64,000 bases of DNA from Rheinheimera sp. SA_1 (GTDB lineage: Bacteria > Pseudomonadota > Gammaproteobacteria > Enterobacterales > Alteromonadaceae). This document shows, piece by piece, positions 46,529 to 56,460 of the stretch; the stretch's first letter is position 1; each line of letters opens with the position of its first letter. The translations under genes were made by a program, and so were the position numbers. The stretch covers positions 682,001 to 746,000 of the forward strand of contig NZ_LXWK01000015.1 of assembly GCF_001669775.1 (NCBI RefSeq), read 5' to 3'. The notes below the pieces were generated by a model. It saw only the letters and a list, made by a program, of their open reading frames with translations. It had not been told where the DNA came from and ran no database searches.

Positions 46529-48474
46529 TTTTTTGCTCCACTACTGTGAATATGTTCTAAAAATTCAACCGCTTGCCCGACATCGCGACTACGGCGCATC
46601 GGCGGCAACGATTTAATAAAAACTTCGCCATAAGCTCTTGTCACCAGCCGGCTATCACAAATCGCCAGCACACCACGGTCTGACACATCGCGGATCAAAC
46701 GGCCGACGCCTTGTTTTAAAGTGATCACCGCCTGTGGCAATTGCACCGCAGCAAAAGGGTCTTTGCCTTTCAGTCTGGCATCTTCGCTACGCGCCTGCAG
46801 CAAGGGTTCGTCCGGTGAGGCAAACGGCAGTTTGTCGATTATGACGCAACTGAGCGCATCACCACGCACATCAACCCCTTCCCAGAAACTGCCGGTGCCC
46901 AATAACACCGTATGTTCCAGCTCAACAAACTGCTCCAGTAAAATCCGCTTACTGGTACTGCCCTGCACTAGAATCGGCAAGCTGATGCGTAGCGGCAGTT
47001 CTTTCGCCATCCATTGCAGCATGCGGTGGCTGGTAAATAAGAAAAAACAACGGCCGTTATTGGCGGTAATAAGCTTCACCGCCAATTCCAGCAAAGCCTG
47101 ATTAATTTTCGGATCTGTGGGTTCCGGCAAATAGCGCGGCACCAGTAACATCGCCTGATTTGGGTAATCAAACGGACTATCCAGCAACATAGTGCGGGCG
47201 TTTTGCAACCCCATCTGCTCGGTAAAATGGGCAAAACCTTCATCGACCGACAAAGTTGCCGAAGTGAATATCCAGCTGCGTTTTTTGCCTACGTCCTCTT
47301 CATTAAAAACCAGTTCGTTAAATTTATCGGCGATGCTAAGTGGCGTGTAATGCACGCTGATGGTGCGGGGTGTGGTTTCATACCAGAAACTTACGCCGGT
47401 GCGATGCACGTCCAACAGTTTATCCAGCCGGGAACGGGCGGTGGCGAGCCGTTCATAACAGCTATCGACTTGATCAGACCGACCTAAACTGGTTTTTAAT
47501 ACCTGATACACCATCGACATCGCATCGCCGATTCGGGTCATCGCAATTTGCATATCCGGCCTTTGATAACAATCGCGCCAGTTGCCTCTTTGTGGATCGC
47601 CCGGCAGCAACAGCCGCCAGTCTTTGACTAAAGACGCTAATTTATCTGCAGTTTTTGCCAGCTGCGGATGATCGCGAAGCTCAGTTTTACAGGCCATTTC
47701 AATGTCGCGGCATAGGTCCAACAACAACTTCGACGACACCGATTCGCCAAAATACTCGCTGGCGATATCAGGAATTTGGTGCGCTTCGTCAAAAATCACC
47801 ACATCCATATTCGGCAGCAGCTCGCCAAAACCAGTGTCTTTGAGCGCCATATCAGCAAAAAACAAATGGTGATTCACGACCACCAAATCGGCGTTCATGG
47901 CTTTTTTACGGGCTTTTAGCAAATAACAATCTTCAAAATCCGGGCAATCTTTGCCGAGGCAATTATCAGAAGTGCTGGTGACATAAGGCAAAGCTTTGGA
48001 ATCTTCAGCGATATAGGTCAGTTCGCCGATGTCACCGCTATGGGTTTCACTGGACCACTTTTTAATCAGCGACAGATCCTGGATCAACAGCGGATCCTGC
48101 ACCGGCACATGTTGATAATGTTGAGTCAGCCGGAACAAACATAAATAATTGGCGCGGCCTTTTAATAATGCTGTCTGAAGCGGTAACGCCAGCGCCTTTA
48201 ATACCTTCGGCAAGTCGCGGAAATACAGTTGTTCCTGCAGGTTTTTGGTACCAGTGGATAAAATGACTTTTTTACCGGCCAATAATGCTGGCACCAGATA
48301 AGCGTAGGTTTTGCCAGTCCCGGTACCCGCTTCGACCACCAGCGCCGAACCATCGCGGATGCTGTCGGCAACCGCTTGCGCCATTTGCAGCTGCGCGTCC
48401 CGGGCTTTAAAACCGTCGATGTTTTTCGCGAGCCGGCCATCGTCAGCAAAAGCTGCGGTGATTTCAGCATGCAT
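46525..48474 (-). CDS. yoaA: ATP-dependent DNA helicase YoaA (XPD/DinG type)
   Basis: Superfamily 2 iron-sulfur helicase of 649 residues involved in DNA repair. Walker A VEAGTGTGKTYAYL, DEAH box VVIFDEAHQIPD, motif VI QGVGRLIRD. Four Cys for a [4Fe-4S] cluster are present between motifs I and II: NYLCLF and CLGKDCPDFEDC. The E. coli protein works with the polymerase clamp-loader subunit HolC at damaged forks. The 48474 ATG gives the E. coli-like start MHAEITAAFADDG; an in-frame ATG six codons upstream is possible. Followed directly by tsaB. Confidence 0.95.
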   Translation of the reverse strand: MHAEITAAFADDGRLAKNIDGFKARDAQLQMAQAVADSIRDGSALVVEAGTGTGKTYAYLVPALLAGKKVILSTGTKNLQEQLYFRDLPKVLKALALPLQTALLKGRANYLCLFRLTQHYQHVPVQDPLLIQDLSLIKKWSSETHSGDIGELTYIAEDSKALPYVTSTSDNCLGKDCPDFEDCYLLKARKKAMNADLVVVNHHLFFADMALKDTGFGELLPNMDVVIFDEAHQIPDIASEYFGESVSSKLLLDLCRDIEMACKTELRDHPQLAKTADKLASLVKDWRLLLPGDPQRGNWRDCYQRPDMQIAMTRIGDAMSMVYQVLKTSLGRSDQVDSCYERLATARSRLDKLLDVHRTGVSFWYETTPRTISVHYTPLSIADKFNELVFNEEDVGKKRSWIFTSATLSVDEGFAHFTEQMGLQNARTMLLDSPFDYPNQAMLLVPRYLPEPTDPKINQALLELAVKLITANNGRCFFLFTSHRMLQWMAKELPLRISLPILVQGSTSKRILLEQFVELEHTVLLGTGSFWEGVDVRGDALSCVIIDKLPFASPDEPLLQARSEDARLKGKDPFAAVQLPQAVITLKQGVGRLIRDVSDRGVLAICDSRLVTRAYGEVFIKSLPPMRRSRDVGQAVEFLEHIHSSGAKN

Positions 48475-48698
48475 GCTGTGTACTCCGGACAAAACTTGTT
48501 GGCAGCCATCTGTGCGTGCGCTGCACTGTATCGTCGACAGCCATCAAAAACAGGATAAATGCAGAGTACATCGAGATACGCCTTGGGGGCAGCCGTTATA
48601 AATCAGGGGGCTATTATGACGGCGCAAGCTGGCTGCTGCAAACGCTCTGCAGTTTAAATACAGCTGGTGATTAGATTAATAAAATTGCGGCGGTTAAC

Positions 48699-49022
48699 TC
48701 ACACATAAATATCCAGATGACCATCCGCATCCACATGCGCCTCTGCATCAGGCGTCACTACATGACTAGTTGGGATTAAATGCAATTCTTGTTCGATAGT
48801 TTCAGGTTCGGCCGGGTATTCAGGATGTTGCTGGTCTGAAGATTGCTGCTCTGCTGCCTGTTGCTGTCGCTGTTTCGGCTCTTGCCAGCCAACGCGGAAT
48901 TTTTTCTCATTGCTGGTCTCTGCGTGGATCCGTTCATATTTCGCCACCGGCAAGATCAGCCGAACCGGCGTTTCCACCGGCTGGGTATTGGTTCGCGTGA
49001 GATAAGGGTAAAACGCATCCAT
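48699..49022 (-). CDS. Hypothetical protein of 107 residues
   Basis: Begins MDAFYPYLTRTNTQPVETPVRL and has a conserved-looking core (ILPVAKYERIHAE, KFRVGWQEPKQRQQQ), then an acidic, Pro/Gln-rich tail ending VDADGHLDIYV. No signal peptide or membrane helix. AGG lies upstream of the ATG. It sits upstream of yoaA, separated by 225 bases. I do not recognise the family. It may be real because the reading frame shows protein-like composition, but the evidence is modest. Confidence 0.6.
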   Translation of the reverse strand: MDAFYPYLTRTNTQPVETPVRLILPVAKYERIHAETSNEKKFRVGWQEPKQRQQQAAEQQSSDQQHPEYPAEPETIEQELHLIPTSHVVTPDAEAHVDADGHLDIYV

Positions 49023-49468
49023 TGTTTATTACCTATTGTCTGTTTAGGCTCATTAGCACCTAAGGCTATGCCTGTACATTATTTGTACCACCAGACTGTT
49101 AGTCCACCATCATTGCAAAAAGTGCACATTTGGTGAAAACCAGCTGTGTTCTCTATGTCGGCAACATTAGATTTTGCTTGAGCAACAAGGCATTCACCGC
49201 CGAACAAAACTATACAACCAGAGCATTTATTGACCAATACCTGCGTTACATTACAGAAATCACTTTTGAATAAAATTCAACTCAACCTGCCGAAAAACCA
49301 CAACAATAAGCGCAAATTCAACAACTTAATATAAACACACCCAAGTTAGCCCTTCGATTAATTTTTAAATTCCCTCTTGTCAGGCTGAAAAAAAGACGAT
49401 AACTTGTATACAACAAAACGCTGCGCAGGTTACTGACCTGGTGCAAGCTCAATACAGGATAAACAACC
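49023..49468. other. Gap upstream of the his leader
   Basis: This 446-bp stretch is AT-rich and holds no credible gene. Its right end should carry the his promoter; TTGTCA at 49377-49382 is a candidate -35 box, with a poor -10 (TAACTT) 17 bases on. No other feature recognised. Confidence 0.6.
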
Positions 49469-49519
49469 ATGCTTCAATTCATTCTGATGACCCATCATCA
49501 CCATCATCATCCGAAATAG
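49469..49519 (+). CDS. hisL: his operon leader peptide
   Basis: A 16-residue leader, MLQFILMTHHHHHHPK, with six consecutive His codons, preceded by AGGA. When charged tRNA-His is scarce the ribosome stalls on the His run and the following attenuator cannot form, which allows transcription into hisG. It resembles the E. coli leader in having a His run ending in Pro. Too short for ordinary gene finding. Confidence 0.95.
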   Translation: MLQFILMTHHHHHHPK

Positions 49520-49580
49520 CCAATCAGGTTAAGTCGCTGAGGGGCTATGAAAATGGTAGCTCCGGTGCATTGAATCATTC

Positions 49581-49620
49581 AACAACAACCCCGGAACTAC
49601 GCCGGGGTTGTTGTTTTTTA
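49581..49620 (+). terminator. his attenuator terminator
   Basis: A perfect 14-bp stem (AACAACAACCCCGG / CCGGGGTTGTTGTT) with a 7-base loop, followed by T6. It lies 61 bases after hisL and 72 before hisG, the expected place of the attenuator. The gap holds room for the alternative antiterminator pairing. Confidence 0.95.
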
Positions 49621-49691
49621 CGGTTTTACAAATTTAACGAATAGCAACGAGTTGCACTAATACTGCACTCAATTGCAAAGAGGATAAGCAG

Positions 49692-50600
49692 ATGACAGTC
49701 ACCAACGAAAGCCAAAGATTACGTATCGCCATTCAGAAATCTGGCCGGTTATCGCAGGAATCGCAAGCGCTGTTAACCAGCTGCGGCCTGAAAATTAATC
49801 TGCGTGAACAACGTTTAATCGCCCATGTAGAAAATATGCCCATTGATTTACTGCGGGTACGTGACGACGATATTCCAGGGCTGGTGATGGACGGCGTTTG
49901 CGATCTGGGCATTATCGGCGAAAACGTGCTGGAAGAAATGTCGCTGCAGCGCCAACTCGATAACGAAACTTATGACTATACCGTGCTGGCGCGGCTTGAT
50001 TTTGGTGGCTGCCGTTTATCCATTGCGGTGCCACAAGAAGAAAACTACGGTGGCGTCAAAGATTTGGAAGGCAAAACCATCGCCACCACTTACCCAAGAT
50101 TATTAAACCGTTACCTGAAACAAAATGGCGTGAATGCACGTACTGTGAATCTGAAAGGTTCAGTCGAAGTCGCGCCACGGGCTGGTTTGGCTGATGCGAT
50201 TTGTGATTTGGTCTCCACTGGTGCCACGCTTGAAGCCAATGGTTTAAAAGAAGTAGAAGTGATTTATCGCTCCAAAGCGGTACTTATTCAGCGTCGTGAT
50301 TTAACCGACAGTGCCCAACTAAAGCTACTGAAAAAGCTGATGCCACGTATTCAGGGTGTGATGCAAGCCAATGAAAGTAAATACATTATGCTGCATGCTC
50401 CACGCGCCCGACTGGCCGATGTGATTGCCTTGTTGCCAGGAGCTGAAAACCCGACGTTGCTGCCGCTGGCTGGCAATGACGATTTAGTGGCTTTACATGT
50501 GGTAAGCAGCGAAACTTTATTCTGGGAAACGATGGAACAGCTCAAACAACTGGGTGCAAGTTCTATACTGGTATTACCGATCGAAAAAATGATGGAGTAA
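49692..50600 (+). CDS. hisG: ATP phosphoribosyltransferase
   Basis: First committed step of histidine synthesis, joining ATP and PRPP, feedback-inhibited by histidine. 302 residues is the long form with a C-terminal regulatory ACT-like domain, so no HisZ is needed. Seen are [27 protein letters not shown] and the PRPP loop [19 protein letters not shown] lies before the ATG. Followed by hisD after 3 bases. Confidence 0.97.
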   Translation: MTVTNESQRLRIAIQKSGRLSQESQALLTSCGLKINLREQRLIAHVENMPIDLLRVRDDDIPGLVMDGVCDLGIIGENVLEEMSLQRQLDNETYDYTVLARLDFGGCRLSIAVPQEENYGGVKDLEGKTIATTYPRLLNRYLKQNGVNARTVNLKGSVEVAPRAGLADAICDLVSTGATLEANGLKEVEVIYRSKAVLIQRRDLTDSAQLKLLKKLMPRIQGVMQANESKYIMLHAPRARLADVIALLPGAENPTLLPLAGNDDLVALHVVSSETLFWETMEQLKQLGASSILVLPIEKMME

Positions 50601-50603
50601 ATC

Positions 50604-51968
50604 ATGCTCGAGGTCAGGATCAGTGTCTGGGCAGAGTTAGATGAAGATGGCAAAAAACGGTTATTGGCACGGCCAAAACTGAAAAATGCCGACGATTTAC
50701 CAGAGCAAGTGTGCAGCATTATCAAAGCAGTCCGTAACACCGGCGATAAAGCGCTTCGGTTTTACAGCCAGAAATTTGATGCGGTCGACAGCAATGAGTT
50801 GGTGTTATCAAAATCATTACAACAACAACAGCTGGCGAAACTGACCGCTGAACGCAAAGCGGCGATTGATTTGGCTTACAACAATATCCGCGCCTTTCAC
50901 AGCGCGCAGTTGCCAAAAGACATCAAACTGGAAACCAGCCCCGGTGTGCTTTGTGAACTGAAACATGCCGCTTTTGACAGTGTTGGGTTGTATATTCCGG
51001 GTGGCAGTGCACCGCTCCCTTCAACCGTGTTGATGCTGGGTGTACCGGCACAATTGGCCAATTGTCGGCGCGTGGTGCTAGTAACGCCACCCGGTCAACC
51101 CAAAGCCTCTGATATTGCACCGGAAATTATTTATGCGGCGCAGCTTTGCGGCATCAGCGAAATTTATACCGTCGGCGGCGCACAGGCGATTGCTGCTCTG
51201 GCCTATGGCACAGATTCGATTGCCAAGGTGGATAAAATTTTCGGTCCTGGTAATCGCTTTGTGACCGAAGCCAAACAACAAGTCAGTAAAGATCCACTGG
51301 GCGCAGCCATCGATATGCCGGCCGGCCCTTCGGAAGTGCTGGTGATTGCTGATGCAGCAGCCAGCCCGGCTTTTGTCGCCGCCGATTTGTTATCACAAGC
51401 CGAGCATGGTGTTGACTCGCAAGTGGTACTGATTAGTGACAGCCAGGAGTTACTGGATGACACAGTGCAGGCGATGAACGAACAGTTGCTGAAATTACCT
51501 CGCGCTATCATCGCGAAAAAAGCCATTGATCACAGCCGTTTTATTTTGACTACCGATTTAGAGACTGCCGCCATAGTTTCGAACTTGTATGCACCAGAGC
51601 ATTTGATTATTCAGACCAATCAGGATCAACAACTGCTGCCCAAACTGACCAACGCCGCCAGCATTTTTGTCGGTGCCTGGACGCCGGAATCAGCTGGTGA
51701 TTATGCCAGCGGCACCAACCATGTGCTGCCAACTTATGGCTATAGCCGCACCCATTCCAGTCTGAGTTTGCTGGATTTTTACCGCCGCTACACGGTGCAA
51801 ACCATTAGCAGTCAAGGCATTCGCGCCATCGGCCCGGCCATTATCACTTTGGCAAGCGCCGAGGGTTTAACTGCCCACGCCAATGCGGTGAAAGTGCGAT
51901 TGACGGCTTTGGAAAAACAGAGCAAACAAAGCAGTGAATTTAAACAAATTCCGGCCGCTTCTAAATAA
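50604..51968 (+). CDS. hisD: Histidinol dehydrogenase
   Basis: Last two oxidations to histidine using NAD and zinc. 454 residues with YIPGGSAPLPSTVLMLGVPA, the signature FGPGNRFVTEAKQ..DMPAGPSEVLVIAD region, QAEHGVDSQVVL and late His residues in NHVLPTYGYSRTHSSLSL. The ATG uses a GGAG site that overlaps the end of hisG. The first ~15 residues (MLEVRISVWAELDED) are slightly divergent from the common start, otherwise full length. Confidence 0.96.
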   Translation: MLEVRISVWAELDEDGKKRLLARPKLKNADDLPEQVCSIIKAVRNTGDKALRFYSQKFDAVDSNELVLSKSLQQQQLAKLTAERKAAIDLAYNNIRAFHSAQLPKDIKLETSPGVLCELKHAAFDSVGLYIPGGSAPLPSTVLMLGVPAQLANCRRVVLVTPPGQPKASDIAPEIIYAAQLCGISEIYTVGGAQAIAALAYGTDSIAKVDKIFGPGNRFVTEAKQQVSKDPLGAAIDMPAGPSEVLVIADAAASPAFVAADLLSQAEHGVDSQVVLISDSQELLDDTVQAMNEQLLKLPRAIIAKKAIDHSRFILTTDLETAAIVSNLYAPEHLIIQTNQDQQLLPKLTNAASIFVGAWTPESAGDYASGTNHVLPTYGYSRTHSSLSLLDFYRRYTVQTISSQGIRAIGPAIITLASAEGLTAHANAVKVRLTALEKQSKQSSEFKQIPAASK

Positions 51969-51984
51969 TACGGATTTAAAGTAA

Positions 51985-53103
51985 ATGAGCAGTTCTGACA
52001 ACAAGTTAAATATCAGTACCTTAGCGCGCGATTCCGTCAAAGCCATAGTCCCCTACGCTTCAGCGCGCAGCAGCATGAGCGGCGGCGCGGTGTGGCTGAA
52101 CGCCAATGAAAATGCCTTAGCGCCGGAATATCAGCTGTCTGGCAGTTACAATCGCTACCCGGAATGTCAGCCGCCAGCGCTTATTGCGGCCTACGCCTCT
52201 TATGCTGGTGTCGATACATCGCAGGTTCTGGTCAGTCGTGGTGCCGATGAAGGGATTGAGCTTTTGATCCGCAGCTTTTGTGAGCCGAAAACCTCAGGCC
52301 AAGCTGGAGATAGTATTTTAATTTGCCCACCGACTTATGGCATGTACGCCATCAGCGCCGAAAGCAATCAGGTGAGCCGCACTATCGTGCCTTTGCTGCC
52401 TGATTTCACCCTGAACCTGCCGGCAATGTTCGAAGCAGCAACTCCAAAACTGGTGTTTATCTGTAGCCCAAACAACCCCACCGGCGATTTAATTCCACGG
52501 CAGCAAATTCTGCAAGTGTTGGATTTTTATCGGGATAAAGCTTTAGTGGTGGTTGATGAAGCTTATATCGAATTTGCCCCTGATGCTTCGGTGCTGAATT
52601 TACTCAGCGATTATCCAAATCTGGTGGTACTGCGCACTTTATCCAAAGCTTTTGCATTGGCAGGCCTGCGCTGTGGTTTTACCTTAGCAGCGCCTGAAAT
52701 TATCAATGCACTGAAAAAAATGATTGCGCCTTACCCGCTGGCCGCACCGGTGGCGGAAATTGCTACTCAGGCGTTATCAAAGGCAGGTCAGGTACGGATG
52801 AAACAAAGTGTGGTGGTGATTAATCAACTACGCGACCAATTTATTGCCTTTGCCAAAACCCAAACCGCAGTGAAACAAGTGTATCCGTCGAGTGCAAATT
52901 ATGTGTTGCTGCAAGTGGCGGATGCTGCGGATTGCGTGGCCAAAATTGCCGCGCAAGGCATTTTAATCCGCAATCAATCCAGCCAAATTGGCCTGTCACA
53001 AGTGGTGCGGGTGTCGATTGGTAGTCCGTCAGAAATGGCCTTGGTCACGACCGCCTTAAGTCAATACTTCTCAAATTCAACTCAAACCATAGGAGCCAAC
53101 TAA
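51985..53103 (+). CDS. hisC: Histidinol-phosphate aminotransferase
   Basis: PLP enzyme that transfers an amino group from glutamate to imidazole acetol phosphate. 372 residues: [48 protein letters not shown] and the PLP Lys in [16 protein letters not shown]. The stop overlaps the hisB start (TAATG), which indicates translational coupling. Confidence 0.96.
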   Translation: MSSSDNKLNISTLARDSVKAIVPYASARSSMSGGAVWLNANENALAPEYQLSGSYNRYPECQPPALIAAYASYAGVDTSQVLVSRGADEGIELLIRSFCEPKTSGQAGDSILICPPTYGMYAISAESNQVSRTIVPLLPDFTLNLPAMFEAATPKLVFICSPNNPTGDLIPRQQILQVLDFYRDKALVVVDEAYIEFAPDASVLNLLSDYPNLVVLRTLSKAFALAGLRCGFTLAAPEIINALKKMIAPYPLAAPVAEIATQALSKAGQVRMKQSVVVINQLRDQFIAFAKTQTAVKQVYPSSANYVLLQVADAADCVAKIAAQGILIRNQSSQIGLSQVVRVSIGSPSEMALVTTALSQYFSNSTQTIGAN

Positions 53104-54173
53104 TGTCTGGCCAACCGATTTTATTTATTGACCGCGACGGCACGATGGTCGAAGAGCCAGCCATTGATAAACAACTGGATTCGCTGGAAAAACTAGCGTA
53201 CGAGCCAGGTGTGGTGCCGGCATTACTAAAGCTGCAGGACGCCGGTTACCAGCTGGTGATGGTCACCAACCAGGATGGCCTCGGCACCGCGAGTTTCCCA
53301 CGCGACACCTTTGATGCGCCGCACGCAAAAATGATGCAACTGCTAAATTCACAAGGCATTCGTTTTGCCGACACTTTAATTTGTCCACACTTTGACGCGG
53401 ATAACTGCAGCTGCCGCAAACCTAAATTAGGGCTGGTCAAAGACTATCTGCAGCAAGGCCGTATCGACTTTACTAATTCTTTTGTGATTGGCGACCGTTT
53501 AACTGATGTGCAGCTGGCGGAAAATATGGGCTTACCGAGCTTTCGGTATGACCGCGAAACCCTGGGTTGGAGCGAGATTACCAAACAGATTTTAAGCAAA
53601 GGCCGCACCGCCACCGTAGTGCGCACCACCCGCGAAACCGATATCCGGGTCAGTGTCGATTTAGACCGCAAAGGCGGCAACAGCATCAGCACCGGCGTTG
53701 GCTTTTTTGATCATATGCTCGATCAAATCGCCACCCACGGTGGCTTTTCACTGCAGGTATCGGTGAAAGGCGATTTACATATTGATGATCACCACAGCGT
53801 TGAAGACACCGCTTTGGCGCTCGGTCAAGCGCTGAAACAAGCGATTGGCAACAAACGCGGCATCAACCGCTTTGGCTTTGTGCTGCCGATGGACGAATGC
53901 CGCGCCGAGTGTACTTTAGATTTATCCGGCCGCCCTTTGCTGAAATTTGATGCAGAGTTAGGCTCAGGTTTGGTTGGCGAGCTGAATCTGGAAATGGTGC
54001 CGCACTTTTTTAGAAGTTTAAGCGACGCCATGCTGATGACGCTGCATTTATCGGTTAGCCCGGGTAATAAACACCATATGGTGGAAGGTTTGTTTAAAGC
54101 CTTTGGCCGCGCTTTGGGACAAGCGATTTTAAAAACCGGCGATGAACTGCCAAGTAGTAAAGGCGTGTTGTAA
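53103..54173 (+). CDS. hisB: Bifunctional histidinol-phosphatase / imidazoleglycerol-phosphate dehydratase
   Basis: Two enzymes in one 356-residue chain, the fused form typical of gammaproteobacteria. N-terminal HAD phosphatase ([12 protein letters not shown] near residue 7, [10 protein letters not shown], a Cys/His zinc site [25 protein letters not shown]). C-terminal dehydratase from about residue 167 with metal-binding His/Glu in [31 protein letters not shown] and the closing [16 protein letters not shown]. Stop and hisH start are directly adjacent. Confidence 0.97.
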   Translation: MSGQPILFIDRDGTMVEEPAIDKQLDSLEKLAYEPGVVPALLKLQDAGYQLVMVTNQDGLGTASFPRDTFDAPHAKMMQLLNSQGIRFADTLICPHFDADNCSCRKPKLGLVKDYLQQGRIDFTNSFVIGDRLTDVQLAENMGLPSFRYDRETLGWSEITKQILSKGRTATVVRTTRETDIRVSVDLDRKGGNSISTGVGFFDHMLDQIATHGGFSLQVSVKGDLHIDDHHSVEDTALALGQALKQAIGNKRGINRFGFVLPMDECRAECTLDLSGRPLLKFDAELGSGLVGELNLEMVPHFFRSLSDAMLMTLHLSVSPGNKHHMVEGLFKAFGRALGQAILKTGDELPSSKGVL

Positions 54174-54815
54174 ATGACGGATTTGCTTGCTAAAAATGCG
54201 CAAACATCGTTGGTGATTGTTGACACCGGCTGCGCCAATATCACCTCGGTCTATTGCGCCATCGAACGTTTAGGTTGCCGCGTTAGCATCAGCAGTGATG
54301 CCGCCGTCATTCAAAGTGCTGATAAAGTGATTATCCCGGGCGTTGGCACCGCCTCGCAGGCGATGGCCAATATTTCGGCGAAAAATTTGGTCGAAGTGTT
54401 GCAAAACCTGAAGCAGCCTACGCTTGGCATCTGCTTGGGCATGCAGTTGATGACGGACTACAGCGCTGAAGGCGATGTGGCTTGTTTAGGGTTAATTCCC
54501 GGTCAGGTTTTGCCGTTAGAGGCCAAAGGTTTACGCCTGCCGCATATGGGCTGGAATACGCTGACCAAAACGGTTGATCATGCTTTGCTGCAAGGTTTAA
54601 ACAGCGACGACTATGTCTATTTTGTGCATAGTTTTGCCGTGGCGCCGTCGGAATTAATGCTGGCAAGCTGTGATTATGGCAGCCAGTTTGCGGCGATTAT
54701 CGGCAAAGGCAATTACCTTGGCATGCAATTCCACCCGGAGCGTTCCAGCAGTGTTGGCCGTAAGTTATTACAGAATTTTATTACGCTGAGTGCCGCAGAT
54801 TTAGCAACCAAGTGA
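54174..54815 (+). CDS. hisH: Imidazole glycerol phosphate synthase, glutaminase subunit
   Basis: Supplies ammonia from glutamine to HisF. 213 residues of class I glutaminase: VIPGVGTASQAM, nucleophile Cys in LGICLGMQLM, and the His-Glu pair in GMQFHPERSS. The N-terminus has about ten extra residues (MTDLLAKNAQ) before the usual start strand. It is normally followed closely by hisA; here 152 bases with a repeat element intervene. Confidence 0.96.
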   Translation: MTDLLAKNAQTSLVIVDTGCANITSVYCAIERLGCRVSISSDAAVIQSADKVIIPGVGTASQAMANISAKNLVEVLQNLKQPTLGICLGMQLMTDYSAEGDVACLGLIPGQVLPLEAKGLRLPHMGWNTLTKTVDHALLQGLNSDDYVYFVHSFAVAPSELMLASCDYGSQFAAIIGKGNYLGMQFHPERSSSVGRKLLQNFITLSAADLATK

Positions 54816-54829
54816 TTGCTGCAAAACTT

Positions 54830-54954
54830 TATACCCAAAATCATTGACGATGCGGGTAGGCGACGAGAGAGCGAGTCCCAGGAGCATAGCTATCTATGTG
54901 ACTGGGCGAGCGAAAGAAGGCAACAACCCCGCATCTTCAAGGATGACGGGTATA
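54830..54954 (+). repeat. MITE-like palindromic repeat, copy 2, inside the his operon
   Basis: A 125-bp element between hisH and hisA. Its ends are inverted repeats: the first 27 bases and the reverse complement of the last 27 agree at 22 positions, both starting TATACCC and ending GATGCGGG. A central CATAG-n4-CTATG hairpin lies between. It shares most of its sequence with the element at 25512-25638 in opposite orientation. No open reading frame. Confidence 0.9.
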
Positions 54955-54967
54955 AAAGGACCCAATT

Positions 54968-55705
54968 TTGATTATCCCGGCAATTGATCTAATCGACGGT
55001 CAAACGGTTCGCCTCTATCAGGGCAGTTATGACCAGACCACCCACTACACGCAAACCCCGTTTGAATTACGTGATTTATACGCCAAAGCTGGTTCGGGCG
55101 TGTTGCATCTGGTCGATTTAAGCGGCGCCAAAGACGCCAGCAAACGCCAACTGACGTTGCTCAAACAACTGATGTTGGACGCCACCTTGCCCATTCAGGT
55201 CGGTGGTGGTGTGCGCAGTGAACAAGATGTGATTGATTTACTCGCGGCAGGCGCTTCACGGGTGGTGATTGGCAGTTTGGCCATTCGCGAGCCGGAACTG
55301 GTGCAAAAGTGGTTACGAATTTACGGCGGCGATCGCATTGTACTGGCACTTGATGTATCGATTAACGCGCAAGGCGAAAAAACCTTGCCAAGCCATGGCT
55401 GGATTGAAGCATCAAACATCACTTTAGAGCAGGTGCTGGATGGTTTTATTACCGCTGGCGCCCGCCATGTGCTGTGCACCGACATCAGCCGTGACGGCAC
55501 CTTACAAGGGCCGAATGTGGAACTTTATCAGGAGCTTGCGGCGAAATACCCTCAAATTCAGTGGCAAGCATCCGGTGGTGTTGGCAACCTAAATCACATC
55601 CGCAGTTTACGCGGTAGCGGTGTCGCCGGGGTGATTTTAGGCCGCGCTTTGCTGGAAGGTAAATTTAGCATTGAGGAGGCCATTGCATGCTGGCAAAACG
55701 GTTAA
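54968..55705 (+). CDS. hisA: Phosphoribosylformimino-5-aminoimidazole carboxamide ribotide isomerase
   Basis: (beta/alpha)8-barrel enzyme opening the ribose ring in histidine synthesis. 245 residues with the catalytic Asp in [18 protein letters not shown] and the second in VLALDVSIN, and phosphate loops [14 protein letters not shown] and [13 protein letters not shown]. Start is TTG at 54968-54970, seven bases after an AGGA site; the usual first residues MIIPAIDLI leave no ATG choice. The ribosome site lies just outside the repeat element. It overlaps hisF by 19 bases. Confidence 0.95.
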   Translation: MIIPAIDLIDGQTVRLYQGSYDQTTHYTQTPFELRDLYAKAGSGVLHLVDLSGAKDASKRQLTLLKQLMLDATLPIQVGGGVRSEQDVIDLLAAGASRVVIGSLAIREPELVQKWLRIYGGDRIVLALDVSINAQGEKTLPSHGWIEASNITLEQVLDGFITAGARHVLCTDISRDGTLQGPNVELYQELAAKYPQIQWQASGGVGNLNHIRSLRGSGVAGVILGRALLEGKFSIEEAIACWQNG

Positions 55706-56460
55706 TTCCTTGTCTGGACGTGCGTGATGGCGTCGTCGTCAAAGGCGTACAGTTTCGTAACCATGAAGTGATTGGCGATATAGTTCCGCTGGCCAAACGC
55801 TACGCCGAAGAAGGCGCTGATGAACTGGTGTTTTACGATATCACCGCCTCCAGCGATGGCCGGGTGGTTGACAAAAGCTGGGTGCGGCGCATCGCCGAAG
55901 TGATTGATATTCCATTTTGTGTCGCTGGTGGTATTAAATCAGTGGAAGATGCGGGTCGCATTTTAGAGCTCGGCGCTGATAAAATCTCCGTCAATAGCCC
56001 GGCCTTAGCGCGGCCTGAACTTATTCAGGAACTGAACCGCGCTTATGGCCAACAATGTGTGGTGGTCGGCATCGACAGTTTTTTTGATCAAGAAACTGGT
56101 TTATATCAGGTCTACCAGTTTACCGGCGATGAGTCCCGCACCGCCAAAACCCGCTGGCAAACCGTTGATTGGGTCAAAGAAGTTCAACGGCTGGGTGCTG
56201 GTGAAATCGTCCTGAACTGCATGAATCAGGATGGTGTGCGCCAAGGTTATGATTTAGCGCAGCTAAAATTAGTACGCGACGCTTGTCAGGTGCCGCTGAT
56301 TGCATCAGGTGGCGCCGGTGCAATGAGCCACTTTCAGGACGTGTTTTTACAGGCCGATGTCGATGGCGCTTTAGCGGCCAGTGTTTTTCACAAAGGTATT
56401 ATTCAAATCAGTGATTTAAAGCAGTTTTTATTAGCTGCCAAGGTGGAGATCCGGCCATGA
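55687..56460 (+). CDS. hisF: Imidazole glycerol phosphate synthase, cyclase subunit
   Basis: Barrel enzyme that uses HisH-derived ammonia to form imidazole glycerol phosphate and AICAR. 257 residues; catalytic Asp in [17 protein letters not shown] and in VVGIDSFFD, with [11 protein letters not shown] and [13 protein letters not shown] phosphate loops. GAGG lies upstream of the ATG inside hisA. Its stop overlaps the hisIE start (ATGA). Confidence 0.97.
   Translation: MLAKRLIPCLDVRDGVVVKGVQFRNHEVIGDIVPLAKRYAEEGADELVFYDITASSDGRVVDKSWVRRIAEVIDIPFCVAGGIKSVEDAGRILELGADKISVNSPALARPELIQELNRAYGQQCVVVGIDSFFDQETGLYQVYQFTGDESRTAKTRWQTVDWVKEVQRLGAGEIVLNCMNQDGVRQGYDLAQLKLVRDACQVPLIASGGAGAMSHFQDVFLQADVDGALAASVFHKGIIQISDLKQFLLAAKVEIRP

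Noticed and set aside
48526-48540. CTGT-n7-ACAG upstream of yoaA as a LexA box
   Set aside because: The LexA site needs CTGT-n8-ACAG; the spacing is one base short and the centre is not AT-rich.
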